From Lentihominibacter butyricus (lineage in GTDB: Bacteria > Bacillota > Clostridia > Peptostreptococcales > Anaerovoracaceae): a DNA stretch of 64,000 bases. The position numbers and the translations under genes were made by a program. Below are positions 8,894 through 17,767 of this stretch, piece by piece. The notes below the pieces were generated by a model. That model searched no databases, was not told the origin of the DNA, and worked only from the letters and a program-made list of their open reading frames with translations. The stretch covers positions 1-64,000 of the forward strand of contig NZ_JAOQJP010000003.1 of the NCBI RefSeq assembly GCF_025567305.1, given 5' to 3'. Every line of letters begins with the position of its first letter. Position 1 is the stretch's first letter.

Positions 8894-9319
8894 TTATCGT
8901 TCTTCCGGTTCCAGCGCAAACCCCAGCGGCAGCAGATCGCTGAGCTTTCTCACATCGAGCTTTTCCCGGTCAGTACCGGTTATGATGAATATATCAGGCG
9001 AAAATTCATACATGAACTGTCTGCATATGCCGCACGGCAGCGACTCTGCTATCTTGCCGTCTGCTGTCTTTGCAGCTATCGCTATCGCCGTAAAGTCGCG
9101 CTCTCCCTCGGAGATCGCTTTTACAAATGCCGTACGCTCCGCACATATCGTCGCGCCGAATGAGGAATTCTCGACATTTACTCCGGTGTATGCTCTGCCG
9201 CTCGACGCCAGCAGCGCAGCTCCGACATGAAAATGTGAAAACGGCGCATACGCGTTAGCCGACGCTTTTACAGCCATGTCAAACAGATCTCCTGTCATTT
9301 TCATATACTCACTGTCCAT
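8894..9319 (-). CDS. cdd: Cytidine deaminase
   Basis: Zn-dependent deamination of (deoxy)cytidine to (deoxy)uridine in pyrimidine salvage. 141 aa from the ATG at 9319, chosen because GGGAGG lies 8 nt upstream and overlaps the ybeY stop; a GTG at 9328 would be too close to that site. Tetrameric-type motifs: HVGAALL, NVENSSFGATICAERTA (zinc Cys plus catalytic Glu) and PCGICRQ (two zinc Cys). Between ybeY and era as in other Firmicutes, but dgkA, normally just before cdd, is missing. Confidence 0.95.
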   Translation of the reverse strand: MDSEYMKMTGDLFDMAVKASANAYAPFSHFHVGAALLASSGRAYTGVNVENSSFGATICAERTAFVKAISEGERDFTAIAIAAKTADGKIAESLPCGICRQFMYEFSPDIFIITGTDREKLDVRKLSDLLPLGFALEPEER

Positions 9320-9324
9320 ACCGG

Positions 9325-9780
9325 TCACCTCCCGATCCCCAGCTGCGTCATAACTTCTTCCTCGCGTGCTCTCATTTCTTTCTTCTCTTCATCTTCCATG
9401 TGATCATATCCCAGAAGGTGCAGCACGCTGTGCACGAAGAGATATGTCAGCTCTCTTTCCTCGGAATGTCCGTACTCTTTAGCCTGCTCTCTTGCCTGCT
9501 CCCTGCATATCACGACATCTCCGAGTAGGATCTCTTCATCATCCTCTTCGATCTCGTTGAAATCCTCCACCATCGGGAAAGACAGCACATCTGTATGCCT
9601 GTCCACGTTCCTGTATATCCTGTTCAGCCTGTGTATCTCGTCTTTTGATACGAACGACAGGCTTATCTCCACAGCATCCTCAGGCAGTCCCTCTTTTTCC
9701 ACACACAGTACCGCGGCCTCGCGGAATACATCCATCATTTCGCTTTCTGCGAACTTTTCGTCACTGCAAAGTATTCTCAT
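9325..9780 (-). CDS. ybeY: Endoribonuclease YbeY
   Basis: Single-strand endoribonuclease for 16S 3'-end maturation and 70S quality control. 151 aa starting at MRILCSDEKF; the nearest GGAGG is within the end of phoH about 15 nt upstream, an unusually long spacing, so the start is somewhat uncertain (the frame is open upstream into phoH). Zinc motif HSVLHLLGYDH near the C-terminus is intact. Confidence 0.94.
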   Translation of the reverse strand: MRILCSDEKFAESEMMDVFREAAVLCVEKEGLPEDAVEISLSFVSKDEIHRLNRIYRNVDRHTDVLSFPMVEDFNEIEEDDEEILLGDVVICREQAREQAKEYGHSEERELTYLFVHSVLHLLGYDHMEDEEKKEMRAREEEVMTQLGIGR

Positions 9781-9787
9781 ATTACGG

Positions 9788-10780
9788 CTATTCTTCCTCC
9801 CTGGACGGATGTGCCCTGTAGTACACATCGTATGCATTGATGATCTTTTTCACGAGCTGATGCCTTACGACATCGGCTTCTTTCATATAGCAGAAACTGA
9901 TCTCGCGCACGTCTTTCAGCACCGCGGCAGCTTCCTTGAGCCCTGATTTCTTTCCTCTCGGAAGATCTATCTGCGTTATATCGCCTGTAACCACGACTTT
10001 TGAACCGAATCCCATCCTTGTCAGGAACATCTTCATCTGTTCTGGCGTCGTATTCTGGGCCTCGTCGAGTATTATGAACGAATTGTCGAGCGTCCTTCCT
10101 CTCATATATGCCAGCGGAACGACCTCGATGACTTCCTTTTCCTTCAGCCTAAGCGCGCTTTCCCTGCCGAGCACATCGTAAAGAGCGTCGTACAGCGGTC
10201 TGAGATACGGATCCACCTTTTCCTGCAGGTCCCCCGGCAGGAATCCGAGTCTCTCTCCTGCTTCGACAGCCGGTCTTGCGAGTATTATCTTCTGCACCTG
10301 TTTGTTCTTGAAAGCATTCACTGCCATCGCTACTGCGATGTAGGTCTTGCCTGTTCCCGCAGGCCCGATCCCGAACACTATATCCTTTTTTCTTATCGAA
10401 TCGACATATGTCTTCTGTCCTATGGTTTTCGCTCTGAGAGGTTTACCTTCATGTGTGAAACAGATTATGTCCTTTCCCGGATTTTCTTCCCTGTACGAGA
10501 TCCCCCTGTCGCTGAGATCTGCAATATAATTTATCTTCTGCTCGTCCAATTTTCCTCCTTTTTCAAGCACGCTCATCATTTCTTTTATTATCTTTTCTGC
10601 CCGCGATGCATATTCGCCTTTCAGTATCAGACTGTCGTCTCTCTGTATTATATCCACCTTGAGGTTTTCTTCTATCAGCCTGAGGTTTTTATCAAGTCCT
10701 CCAAAGAGCTCGCTCCTGTCTATACCGTCGCTTACCTCGACATTTACCATTCTGCCGTTTTTCTGTCCCTGATCCTCCAA
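9788..10780 (-). CDS. phoH: PhoH-family ATPase
   Basis: 330 aa beginning with TTG at 10780, supported by AAGGAG 6-7 nt upstream; the next ATG is 10 codons in. An N-terminal nucleic-acid-binding segment precedes a P-loop ATPase: Walker A GPAGTGKT, Walker B FIILDEAQN, and GDITQIDLPRG. PhoH proteins are linked to RNA handling and ribosome maturation, consistent with the direct link to ybeY (7 bp gap). The HD-phosphodiesterase gene yqfF, often between them, is absent. Confidence 0.93.
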   Translation of the reverse strand: MEDQGQKNGRMVNVEVSDGIDRSELFGGLDKNLRLIEENLKVDIIQRDDSLILKGEYASRAEKIIKEMMSVLEKGGKLDEQKINYIADLSDRGISYREENPGKDIICFTHEGKPLRAKTIGQKTYVDSIRKKDIVFGIGPAGTGKTYIAVAMAVNAFKNKQVQKIILARPAVEAGERLGFLPGDLQEKVDPYLRPLYDALYDVLGRESALRLKEKEVIEVVPLAYMRGRTLDNSFIILDEAQNTTPEQMKMFLTRMGFGSKVVVTGDITQIDLPRGKKSGLKEAAAVLKDVREISFCYMKEADVVRHQLVKKIINAYDVYYRAHPSREEE

Positions 10781-10872
10781 TTGCTATCTCCTTCTGCCGT
10801 TTTTCCATGAATTTATCTCATGGTCATTGTCTATCCTTATTATATTTTCTTACAGTGTAAAATTCAAACTAT

Positions 10873-12129
10873 TTATTCTGCAGTTTCGCTTCCTGCCTGC
10901 GCCCCGGCTCCGGCTTTCTCCTTTTCCTCATTTTCTTTGATCTTTATGACCTTTTCTTTGCCTATGTCTTCAAGGACTTCCAGCAGCACATCAGCTCTGA
11001 TCACGCCTGCGCTTTCCGTATAATCGATCTGATGATCCGCTATAGCGGAATCACTGCCGAAATTTTCTCTGGCGTACTGCCTCACCGCCGCGTCGACCAT
11101 GTCCGAAAGCCTGTTCATGTCCCGGTGTGACTCCTTTATCGTGACTTCGTCCACTCTCGTGACCCCGATCCTGACCGGTAGCGGTCTCACTGCATCGATC
11201 AGCATCTTTTCTCTGCGTTCGGATGCGGCAAATCTGCTGAACCATGACGCGGTATCGACCTCGAAGTCGCCGATTTTTACATAAATACCCGGGATATGTC
11301 TGCCCGTCGGCTCCTTTACACGTACATTTTTCTCTATATAATATGTAAGCCTGCGCGGCGTCTTTGCAAGCGCTTCACCTGAAGCGTGACTGTATCTGTA
11401 AAAAAAGCCGTCGCCTCTGCTGTAGTCGGTGCTCTGGTACTCTAACGTTCCTGATATCAGCACATCGCCCTTGTTCACGTAATCGCCGTTTTTGACCAGC
11501 GCCTCTCCCTGCAGCGGAAGGATCCTCTCTATCACTCCCGATCTTGCAGCCACGATATCGACCGGCGTTTCATCGGCTGGCTCAGCCTCCCGCTCATCCG
11601 AGCTTTCCGAGATCTCCACTTCGACCATCTTCCCGGCCTCGTGTATGCCTACCCACGCTATATTGTCGAATTCACTGTAAAGCGCAGACTTTACAGCGTT
11701 ATAGTTATTCTGTCTTCTGGCGCCTTCAAAAAGCCCTGCTTCAGACATGACGTGTCTCAGCTGCTCTTCGCTTATGCTCCTGTATCCGTCGATCCTTATC
11801 TCCGCCACGAACAGGCTCTGATAAAAAATAAAAGCCCCCAGAACAAAGGCTCCTGCTATCGCCGATATCCGCGAACGCAGGCTTCTCAAAAACGGGATCG
11901 CACCGCCTTCGCCGGTCACTGTCAGCTTGTACGAATGACCTGCGGTCTTCCGGAAAGCGTCGAAATCATCTCCGCTGACCTCTGCGGAAGACTCTACCGG
12001 GTCCTTCCATCTGATGTTCCTGAGGAATATCCCGTTTTTCATGCATTTGTTCACAAAACCCGCAAGGCCTGTGCCTTCAATCTTTATCTTCCTGTAATGA
12101 CGAAAAAAACCGTATTTCCTCGACCTCAC
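10873..12129 (-). CDS. yqfD: Sporulation protein YqfD
   Basis: 418 aa. Membrane protein of the sigma-E regulon in Bacillus; mutants make defective spores. N-terminal FFRHYRKIKIEGTGLAGFVNKCMKNGI matches the family start, then a single membrane segment around residues 85-110 (AIAGAFVLGAFIFYQSLFV) and a large extracytoplasmic part with FDNIAWVGIHEAGKMVEVEI. The C-terminal ~30 residues are Lys/Glu-rich and low-complexity. Start is GTG at 12129, inside yqfC (53-nt overlap); no strong ribosome site is seen, so translational coupling is likely. Confidence 0.88.
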   Translation of the reverse strand: MRSRKYGFFRHYRKIKIEGTGLAGFVNKCMKNGIFLRNIRWKDPVESSAEVSGDDFDAFRKTAGHSYKLTVTGEGGAIPFLRSLRSRISAIAGAFVLGAFIFYQSLFVAEIRIDGYRSISEEQLRHVMSEAGLFEGARRQNNYNAVKSALYSEFDNIAWVGIHEAGKMVEVEISESSDEREAEPADETPVDIVAARSGVIERILPLQGEALVKNGDYVNKGDVLISGTLEYQSTDYSRGDGFFYRYSHASGEALAKTPRRLTYYIEKNVRVKEPTGRHIPGIYVKIGDFEVDTASWFSRFAASERREKMLIDAVRPLPVRIGVTRVDEVTIKESHRDMNRLSDMVDAAVRQYARENFGSDSAIADHQIDYTESAGVIRADVLLEVLEDIGKEKVIKIKENEEKEKAGAGAQAGSETAE

Positions 12130-12340
12130 CTGATACCAGCATCCTTCCTTCTTTCAGCTGCGTGATTACGAAACCGCGCCCTTTTAAAGAGGTATATTTC
12201 GCTCCGCTGAAAACAACGATTTCACTGTCCGTCAGAAGCATCACTTTCCTGACATTGTCCAGTACAGTCGTTTCTCCGCTTACCAGTACTCTAGGCATGT
12301 TGATCGCAAAATCGAACAGCAGCTCTTCCCTGACAGACAT
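12077..12340 (-). CDS. yqfC: Sporulation protein YqfC (YabP/YqfC family)
   Basis: 87 aa, MSVREELLFDFAINMP to LQEDKD. Start at 12340 fixed by AGGGAG 5-6 nt upstream and by family length; the frame is open much further upstream but that part is not protein-like. Family signature: MPRVLVSGETTVLDNVRKVMLLTDSEIVV. Acts in spore formation with YqfD, immediately downstream and overlapping. Confidence 0.9.
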   Translation of the reverse strand: MSVREELLFDFAINMPRVLVSGETTVLDNVRKVMLLTDSEIVVFSGAKYTSLKGRGFVITQLKEGRMLVSGEVEEIRFFSSLQEDKD

Positions 12341-12375
12341 GGCTTCTCCCTGTTTTTTATTTGCCGGACTTTGAA

Positions 12376-12445
12376 ACCTGAGCTTCAGGACCTGAGCTTC
12401 ATGCTGCACGCATTGGCGATCCGGCTCAGAGCAGACTTTCTGCTC
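12376..12445 (-). promoter_or_regulatory. yqfC leader: repeated ACCTGAGCTTCA and a short hairpin
   Basis: Two direct copies of ACCTGAGCTTCA (12376-12387, 12390-12401) and a perfect 7-bp hairpin GAGCAGA-CTT-TCTGCTC (12429-12445) lie in the 158-bp gap before yqfC. A TATAAT-like -10 on the minus strand is at 12488-12493 without a good -35. No sigma-E consensus is recognised with confidence. Confidence 0.3.
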
Positions 12446-12498
12446 ATCATGCTCATCCGCATGGAACGTTTCTGCCCGGCATGATAAATTATATTCGC

Positions 12499-14136
12499 CT
12501 ATCCCGGAAATATCCCTGTATCTGTGCCATAATCCATGATCACATATTCCGCAGTTTTTATCCCGTCCACAGCTGCCGACATGATACCGCCGGCATATCC
12601 CGGACCTTCGCCTGCCGGGTATACGCCAGAAAATCCGGAGACTCCTGTTTCCGGCGCTGCGCACTGGTGGTCCTTTCCGCGCAGTATCCTGACCGGAGAA
12701 GAGCTCCTCGTCTCCACCGCTTTCATGACAGCATCGTCCCGGTCAAAGCCTCTGAGCTTGCGCCCCATATACGGCATCGCCTCGATGATCGCATCTGCCG
12801 CAAACGGTGGAAGGCTCTTTCTTACGGGATCTTCCGTATCTTTTCTGAAGCTGCCGTAATCCGTCACCGGGATCCTGCCGCGGCCGTTTTCATATGCAAG
12901 TCTCTCGTATCTTCGCTGGAATTCTATACCTGCCAGCGGATGTCCGGACGGAAAATCCTCCCTGCGCACATCCACGAGCAGCCCGCTGTTGGCAAACTCA
13001 GCACTGCGGCTGCTGTTGCTCATACCATTCGTAACGGCCGTTTCCGGTTCCGACGAAGAGTCTATCACATGGCCGCCCGGACACATGCAGAACGTATAAA
13101 CTCCTCTGCCGTTCTCGCATCTGTGGTTCAGTTTGTAGTCCGCAGCTCCGAGCTTTTCCGCAATAGCCGGGTCGCCGTACTGCGCCTTATCGATCATCTT
13201 CTGCGGATGCTCTATCCTGACTCCTATCGAAAACGGTTTCTGCTCCATCGGAAAGCCCTCGTCGTAAAGCATCCGGAAAGTATCTCGCGCGCTGTGTCCT
13301 ATCGCCAGTATCAGGCTGTCTGTTTCGATGGTCTGAGACCTGCCGCTGCGATCAAGCGTTTTTACGGCGGTCAGTCTTCTGCCACCGCTTCCGACTCCGC
13401 CACGATCATGAGCATTGCCATGATCACCGATATTGTCCTCCGGCCCCGAAAACGTCATACCTGTCAGCTTCGTGTCGAAAACCACTCTGCCCCCAAGTGA
13501 CTCTATCTTGTGCCTTATGTTCTTCACGATATCGCGCAGCCTGTCCGTGCCGATGTGAGGCTTCTGCCTGTATTTTATCGATGGATCCGCGCCTGCCAGA
13601 ACGAATTCATCCATCACCTTAGATATCCTCACGTCTTTTATCCCTGTCGTCAGCTTTCCGTCCGAAAAAGTGCCTGCTCCGCCTTCGCCGAACTGCACGT
13701 TTGATTCCGGGTCAAGCACGCCTTCGTTCCAGAATCTGTTCACTGATACTATGCGTTCGTCCACCGCCTGTCCGCGTTCTATCACGATCGGCCTGAGTCC
13801 CGCCTCTGCGAGTATCAGTGCAGCGAACATCCCGCACGGTCCGAAGCCTGCGATGACCGGCGGCCTGCGCTTTGCCGCAGCCTCTTCGCTTTTCACCGTC
13901 ACCGGTCCATACACTTTTTTTACTGCTTTGTCGAGCTTGAGCTTTTCACCGCACGAAAAATCTAGTGTGTATACGAGTTTCACATCCGGCTTTCTCCTGG
14001 CGTCCACCGATTCTTTTACTATTTCGATGTCGCTCACCACCAGATCCGGCTTTCTCAGCTTTTTTCTTATGACTTCTGCAAAGTCTGCAGCTTCTTCATC
14101 TATTCCTAGTCTGATCTGATTTATCCTGTATCTCAT
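12499..14136 (-). CDS. FAD-dependent dehydrogenase of the COG2509 type
   Basis: 545 aa. N-terminal ~80-residue alpha/beta domain (RYRINQIRLGIDE) before a dinucleotide fold VIAGFGPCGMFAALILAEAGLRPIVIERG (94-122). Family motifs: VQFGEGGAGTFSDGKL, ILAIGHSARDTF, VGVRIEHPQ, CMCPGGHV and near the end YPAGEGPGYAGGIMSAAVDGI. Physiological substrate unknown. A Gly/Asp-rich insert at about 230-253 interrupts an otherwise conserved region. Start overlaps the upstream flavoprotein stop as ATGA, so the two are translationally coupled. Confidence 0.87.
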   Translation of the reverse strand: MRYRINQIRLGIDEEAADFAEVIRKKLRKPDLVVSDIEIVKESVDARRKPDVKLVYTLDFSCGEKLKLDKAVKKVYGPVTVKSEEAAAKRRPPVIAGFGPCGMFAALILAEAGLRPIVIERGQAVDERIVSVNRFWNEGVLDPESNVQFGEGGAGTFSDGKLTTGIKDVRISKVMDEFVLAGADPSIKYRQKPHIGTDRLRDIVKNIRHKIESLGGRVVFDTKLTGMTFSGPEDNIGDHGNAHDRGGVGSGGRRLTAVKTLDRSGRSQTIETDSLILAIGHSARDTFRMLYDEGFPMEQKPFSIGVRIEHPQKMIDKAQYGDPAIAEKLGAADYKLNHRCENGRGVYTFCMCPGGHVIDSSSEPETAVTNGMSNSSRSAEFANSGLLVDVRREDFPSGHPLAGIEFQRRYERLAYENGRGRIPVTDYGSFRKDTEDPVRKSLPPFAADAIIEAMPYMGRKLRGFDRDDAVMKAVETRSSSPVRILRGKDHQCAAPETGVSGFSGVYPAGEGPGYAGGIMSAAVDGIKTAEYVIMDYGTDTGIFPG

Positions 14137-15257
14137 CTGTCAGCCTTCTCCTGTTTTTTCTTCCATTCATTCAGAGCTTTCGCCGCTTTTATTCCTGTCT
14201 CCCAGGCGTTCTGCAGGTTGAACCCGCCGCAAGGCCCCTGCATGTCTGTGACTTCACCTGCAAAATACAGCCCGTTCACGAGTTTCGACTCCATCGTGTT
14301 CATGTCGATCTCGTCAGTAACCACTCCGCCTGCTGTACACTGTGCGTTTTTCCAGCCCTTGACTGCCAGCACCGGTAACCTCCAGTCCTTTATCTTATCA
14401 GGGCCGACACGCTCTGCAAGTTTCTCCGTCAGTATACCGAACGAGCTTTCTCTCCCGGCGAGCTTGTCTGCCGGTATATCCGGCGCAAGGTCGAGCCTTA
14501 TCTCGAACTGCTTCAGCGCTTCCGCAAACGACTCGCCGCCTGACGATTTTATATACGGCGTCAGATTGAATATGCATATGCCGGAAAGCCCGTCCGCAGT
14601 AAACTGTATCTCGCCGCTTTCCTCATGCAGGAGCTCGCCGTTCCTGTAAAGGCCTGCCCTGCCTTTGGCCCGCACTCCTTTTACATCTCTCATATCTCCG
14701 CACTCCACGCCTGTGAGTATCGGAAAAACGCGTGATATGTGGTGCCCCAGGGATTTTGCGAGGGAATACCCATCGCCTGTCGTGCCGAACTGCGGCGCAG
14801 CCTTGCCGCCTGATGCTATGAGCACATTTGATGCTTTTGTCGTGCAAAGTCTGCCGTTTTTCGTGTCTTTGAAAATCACGGAAAAAGAGCCGCTTTCGCT
14901 CACGATCTTCTCTGCTGCCGCAGATGTGATGATCTCGGTGCTTCCCGTATCGGCGGATCCGATCGCATCCAGCAGTATTTTCACGACATCGGAAGCGTGG
15001 TTCGAATACGGGTAGTATCTTCCTTCATCATCGCTGAAACATATCATTCCCAGTGATTCAAAAAAATCCAGGGTCAGGTCCTTGTTTTTACAGGCTGCAT
15101 TAGTGATATTGCACCGTCCTCCGCCTGTAGCCATGATCTTCCTGCCCGGGATCTCGTTTTTTTCCAGTATGCATGCTTTTATCCGCTTATCAAAAGAAGC
15201 AGCCGCTGCCAGGCCGGCTGCCCCTCCTCCTATAATACAAACATCATATTCTGTCAT
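14133..15257 (-). CDS. NAD(P)/FAD-dependent oxidoreductase, HI0933/BaiN-YhiN family
   Basis: 374 aa from the ATG at 15257 (AGGAG 9 nt upstream); the frame is open 8 codons further. FAD fold at the N-terminus (YDVCIIGGGAAGLAAA), then PGRKIMATGGGRCNITN, the family hallmark, and at the C-terminus GLYFAGEVTDMQGPCGGFNLQNAWETG. Some relatives have been linked to bile-acid reduction (BaiN), but the family is broad and the substrate here cannot be assigned. First 14 nt overlap the end of the HdeD-like gene. Confidence 0.87.
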   Translation of the reverse strand: MTEYDVCIIGGGAAGLAAAASFDKRIKACILEKNEIPGRKIMATGGGRCNITNAACKNKDLTLDFFESLGMICFSDDEGRYYPYSNHASDVVKILLDAIGSADTGSTEIITSAAAEKIVSESGSFSVIFKDTKNGRLCTTKASNVLIASGGKAAPQFGTTGDGYSLAKSLGHHISRVFPILTGVECGDMRDVKGVRAKGRAGLYRNGELLHEESGEIQFTADGLSGICIFNLTPYIKSSGGESFAEALKQFEIRLDLAPDIPADKLAGRESSFGILTEKLAERVGPDKIKDWRLPVLAVKGWKNAQCTAGGVVTDEIDMNTMESKLVNGLYFAGEVTDMQGPCGGFNLQNAWETGIKAAKALNEWKKKQEKADR

Positions 15258-15948
15258 TCGCTTCTGCTCCTGCTGCCGCATCCTGCACCGGAACTGCCGG
15301 CTGCTGGGACGACTGTGCCGCTTCTTTCATCTTGAGACGCTCTATCACCTTTTCAGGAGTCTCGTCTTCTTCCGTTATCTTTATCGGCTCACGCTTTCTC
15401 TTGTAAATCTTCACGTATGACTTCTTCTCATGCGGCATGTTGATGCCGAGCTCTATGATATTCACACCCTGCATAACGAGGAATACACCGAGCAGCACAG
15501 CTGTCGTCATCCACTCGACCAGCGGATTGATGAATCCGAAAAGTCCGACAAGCACTGTAAGTGTTCCTGTTATCATCGTCGTACGGAAATTGAGCAGCTT
15601 TTTCTGCTTGTTGATGTGCGTGCCCGCCTCTATTCTCAGTATTCCCGACACCAGCATCCATATTCCGAACACCATCGGTATAGCCGAATCCACAACCAGC
15701 TGATTGCAAAGTATAAGTATCCCGAGTATCAGCGTTATCAGTGCATCCGTCAGTATCCATCCGTTGTTGTCGCCCTTGTTGTGCAGACCTCTTCCGATAA
15801 AGTACGCCATCGCGTGGATCAGTCCGTTTATCACCATCACAAGACCAACTATGAAAGCCAGTGATAAAAAGGTCTGTCCAGGGTTCATGAAACAGAACGC
15901 TCCGGTCAGCACCATCAGTATTCCACTTACTATAGTCCAAATTCTCAT
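15244..15948 (-). CDS. HdeD/DUF308-type membrane protein
   Basis: 234 aa. Six hydrophobic segments in the first ~170 residues arranged as paired DUF308 repeats (IVSGILMVLTGAFCFMNPGQTFLSL; MITGTLTVLVGLFGFINPLVEW). The cytoplasmic tail is charged (KIYKRKREPIKITEEDETPEKVIERLKMKE) and ends Ala/Gln-rich. Family members are poorly understood; E. coli HdeD aids acid resistance. Strong site AGGAG before the ATG. First gene of the three-gene run with the two flavoproteins. Confidence 0.82.
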   Translation of the reverse strand: MRIWTIVSGILMVLTGAFCFMNPGQTFLSLAFIVGLVMVINGLIHAMAYFIGRGLHNKGDNNGWILTDALITLILGILILCNQLVVDSAIPMVFGIWMLVSGILRIEAGTHINKQKKLLNFRTTMITGTLTVLVGLFGFINPLVEWMTTAVLLGVFLVMQGVNIIELGINMPHEKKSYVKIYKRKREPIKITEEDETPEKVIERLKMKEAAQSSQQPAVPVQDAAAGAEANDRI

Positions 15949-16082
15949 ATGTCGATTACTCCTTTTATGATCGTTATTATTGCGTTTCCTTGCGTGCCAC
16001 TTGGATCCGGAACTATCCCGGACCGCTTTTCCCTTCCGGGTTTCGCCAGATCTTACAGGCTCTTATCGGATCCTGCAGATTC

Positions 16083-16259
16083 TTAGCAGATATCGTCAAA
16101 CTCTCCTGTCTGATAATCTTCCTTCGCCTGTTTCTTCACGTTCTTCCCGGCTTCTTCGGATCTCCCGCCGCCCAGAAGTTTGAATACGACAAACAATGAG
16201 CCCGTTACTATCAAAAGGATCCTCATTATTTTATCAAGTTTTTTAAGCATATCAAGCAT
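16083..16259 (-). CDS. Small single-span membrane protein, unknown
   Basis: 58 aa from MLDMLKKLDKIMRILL, with GGAAGGAAGA upstream; an in-frame start at 16331 is possible but has no ribosome site. One hydrophobic helix (ILLIVTGSLFVVFKLLGG) and a charged tail (EEAGKNVKKQAKEDYQTGEFDDIC). No family recognised. Stands alone between the HdeD-like gene and the AT-rich islet. Confidence 0.5.
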   Translation of the reverse strand: MLDMLKKLDKIMRILLIVTGSLFVVFKLLGGGRSEEAGKNVKKQAKEDYQTGEFDDIC

Positions 16260-16492
16260 GATGATCTTCCTTCCAAATAAATTCTTATGCGAATTTTCAT
16301 CTTTCGCATTTACGATTATACCACACATCACGTTTCAATAAAAAGCGTATTATCTGTTTTTCACGAAATCCCCAAAATTGCATTGGTTGCTTCGGCATGT
16401 CTATGCTTACATGGGTTTTGAACTTTTACATGATCGAAACATTGCAGTTTAATATCTGCTCGCAACATGAAGTCATCCATCATGCATTACAC

Positions 16493-16535
16493 AAAAAAAC
16501 GCTGCCAAGCTTATATTGCAAAGCACGCAGCGTTT
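16493..16535 (-). terminator. Intrinsic terminator of the zinc-ribbon operon
   Basis: AAACGCTGC (16497-16505) pairs with GCAGCGTTT (16527-16535), 9-bp perfect stem, followed on the minus strand by a run of seven T. It lies 35 bp beyond the last gene of the AT-rich operon and marks its end. The rest of 16260-16569 shows no gene or site that I can support. Confidence 0.8.
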
Positions 16536-16569
16536 CTGGTTTACTACTTTATTTGTTCAATAATAAAAT

Positions 16570-16752
16570 CTATATTGTGCTGCCAAATATCACTGCTATT
16601 TTTGCCGCTCCCATACAAGTAGACAATGTTCCTGATTTCAGTGCATCTGCGATACTTTTTCCATTCGAAAATTGTAATATAACAGCCATTGCCAACAATA
16701 AAGCTACAAGCACCAGCACTACAATTACTATTTTTGATTTTGTTCTTAACAT
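16570..16752 (-). CDS. Small membrane-anchored peptide, unknown
   Basis: 60 aa from MLRTKSKIVIVVLVLV, with GAGGAG upstream; a start at 16773 is also open. N-terminal basic residues plus a hydrophobic helix (VIVVLVLVALLLAMAVIL), then a short polar segment and a weakly hydrophobic end (AAKIAVIFGSTI). Last gene of an AT-rich operon, 88 bp after the two-zinc-ribbon protein. No family recognised. Confidence 0.5.
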   Translation of the reverse strand: MLRTKSKIVIVVLVLVALLLAMAVILQFSNGKSIADALKSGTLSTCMGAAKIAVIFGSTI

Positions 16753-16840
16753 TACTATTCTCTCCTCTTTCATTCTTACAATATATTTCTACTATAACCT
16801 ATATGTGAATCACTCTATTAAATTCCAGTCTTACTGTTCA

Positions 16841-17728
16841 TTATAAACATATGGCAATCAGTCCTATAATACAGATCAGAATTACAATGCCTATACAGAC
16901 CTTTGCTTTCACGCTCAGATTTTCTATGATATCTGTGCAAATTTTCGCGATTTCATTATTAACAAAAGTTTCTTTTAAAGTCTTATTTTCCTCTGAAAGT
17001 TTCCTAATTATTTCTTTTTCACTTAATTGTTTTCCACATTTATTGCAAAAAAGCTTTGTATTATCAAATGCAACATTGCAACTCGTACAATATCTAATAT
17101 GTAATATTACTTTTGACATTTCATTTCCGCACACAGGACAAAATTTCTTATTGCTTTCCGCTCCACATCTATTACACTTCCTTGTAGCTTTTCTTTTCTC
17201 TTCAAGATATACCTGCATATTATTTTCTTTTGAATTCACGTTTCGTATACTAATTACACTTGCAATTATGTATAATACACTGACTATTATCGTAATAGAA
17301 AACATCAATACAACTGTCAACGTTCTACTGGCCATAATTATAATAATCAAGAAAACAGCAAGTATAACATTCAATACAATACCACAATCTCTCAAATTTC
17401 GTTTCTTTTTGATCCCTAATATGCCACTAGCAAGTGGGATGCCTGCCAATATGCAAAGTAGAATTGAACTATTAAAATCTAAAAGCAATGTTAACATCAA
17501 AAGTATAAAAAATATGCCTACTATGCTCCCTTCTACAATACTGATTATTGATATCACTTTTAAAAAAAGGGAACGTCCTTTTTCTTCCAAAGATATATCA
17601 TTCACATGATTCCATGAACTCTCAGTTCCCATATACCCGCCAACATTCACACTTACCGTTGAAATATCTTTGTTATCAATCAATTCCTTTTGTTCAGAAT
17701 TCACCATTAATGTTTTTTGTCTATACAT
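16841..17728 (-). CDS. Membrane protein with two zinc ribbons, unknown
   Basis: 295 aa. About four hydrophobic segments between residues 55 and 165 (IISIVEGSIVGIFFILLML; SILLCILAGIPLASGILGI; VLNVILAVFLIIIIM; VLMFSITIIVSVLYII). Then two treble-clef-like zinc ribbons: CNRCGAESNKKFCPVCG and CTSCNVAFDNTKLFCNKCG (about residues 187-240), a short coiled coil (EEIIRKLSEENKTLKE-type) and a C-terminal membrane span. Visibly AT-rich with AAA/ATA-type codons unlike the flanking core genes. Function unknown; zinc ribbons on membrane proteins often mediate protein contacts. Confidence 0.65.
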   Translation of the reverse strand: MYRQKTLMVNSEQKELIDNKDISTVSVNVGGYMGTESSWNHVNDISLEEKGRSLFLKVISIISIVEGSIVGIFFILLMLTLLLDFNSSILLCILAGIPLASGILGIKKKRNLRDCGIVLNVILAVFLIIIIMASRTLTVVLMFSITIIVSVLYIIASVISIRNVNSKENNMQVYLEEKRKATRKCNRCGAESNKKFCPVCGNEMSKVILHIRYCTSCNVAFDNTKLFCNKCGKQLSEKEIIRKLSEENKTLKETFVNNEIAKICTDIIENLSVKAKVCIGIVILICIIGLIAICL

Positions 17729-17767
17729 TTATTCATCCTTTACAATCATATATGTTTACACAAACTT

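Noticed and set aside
12481..13500. A 339-codon plus-strand open frame opposite the COG2509 flavoprotein
   Set aside because: Antisense to a clearly conserved protein, Arg/His/Cys-rich and without family motifs; a by-product of codon bias. The same applies to 22924-23754 and 25408-26175 opposite dnaE.
16397..16846. 149-codon plus-strand frame in the AT-rich islet
   Set aside because: Crosses the terminator and lies antisense to the small membrane gene; no ribosome site.
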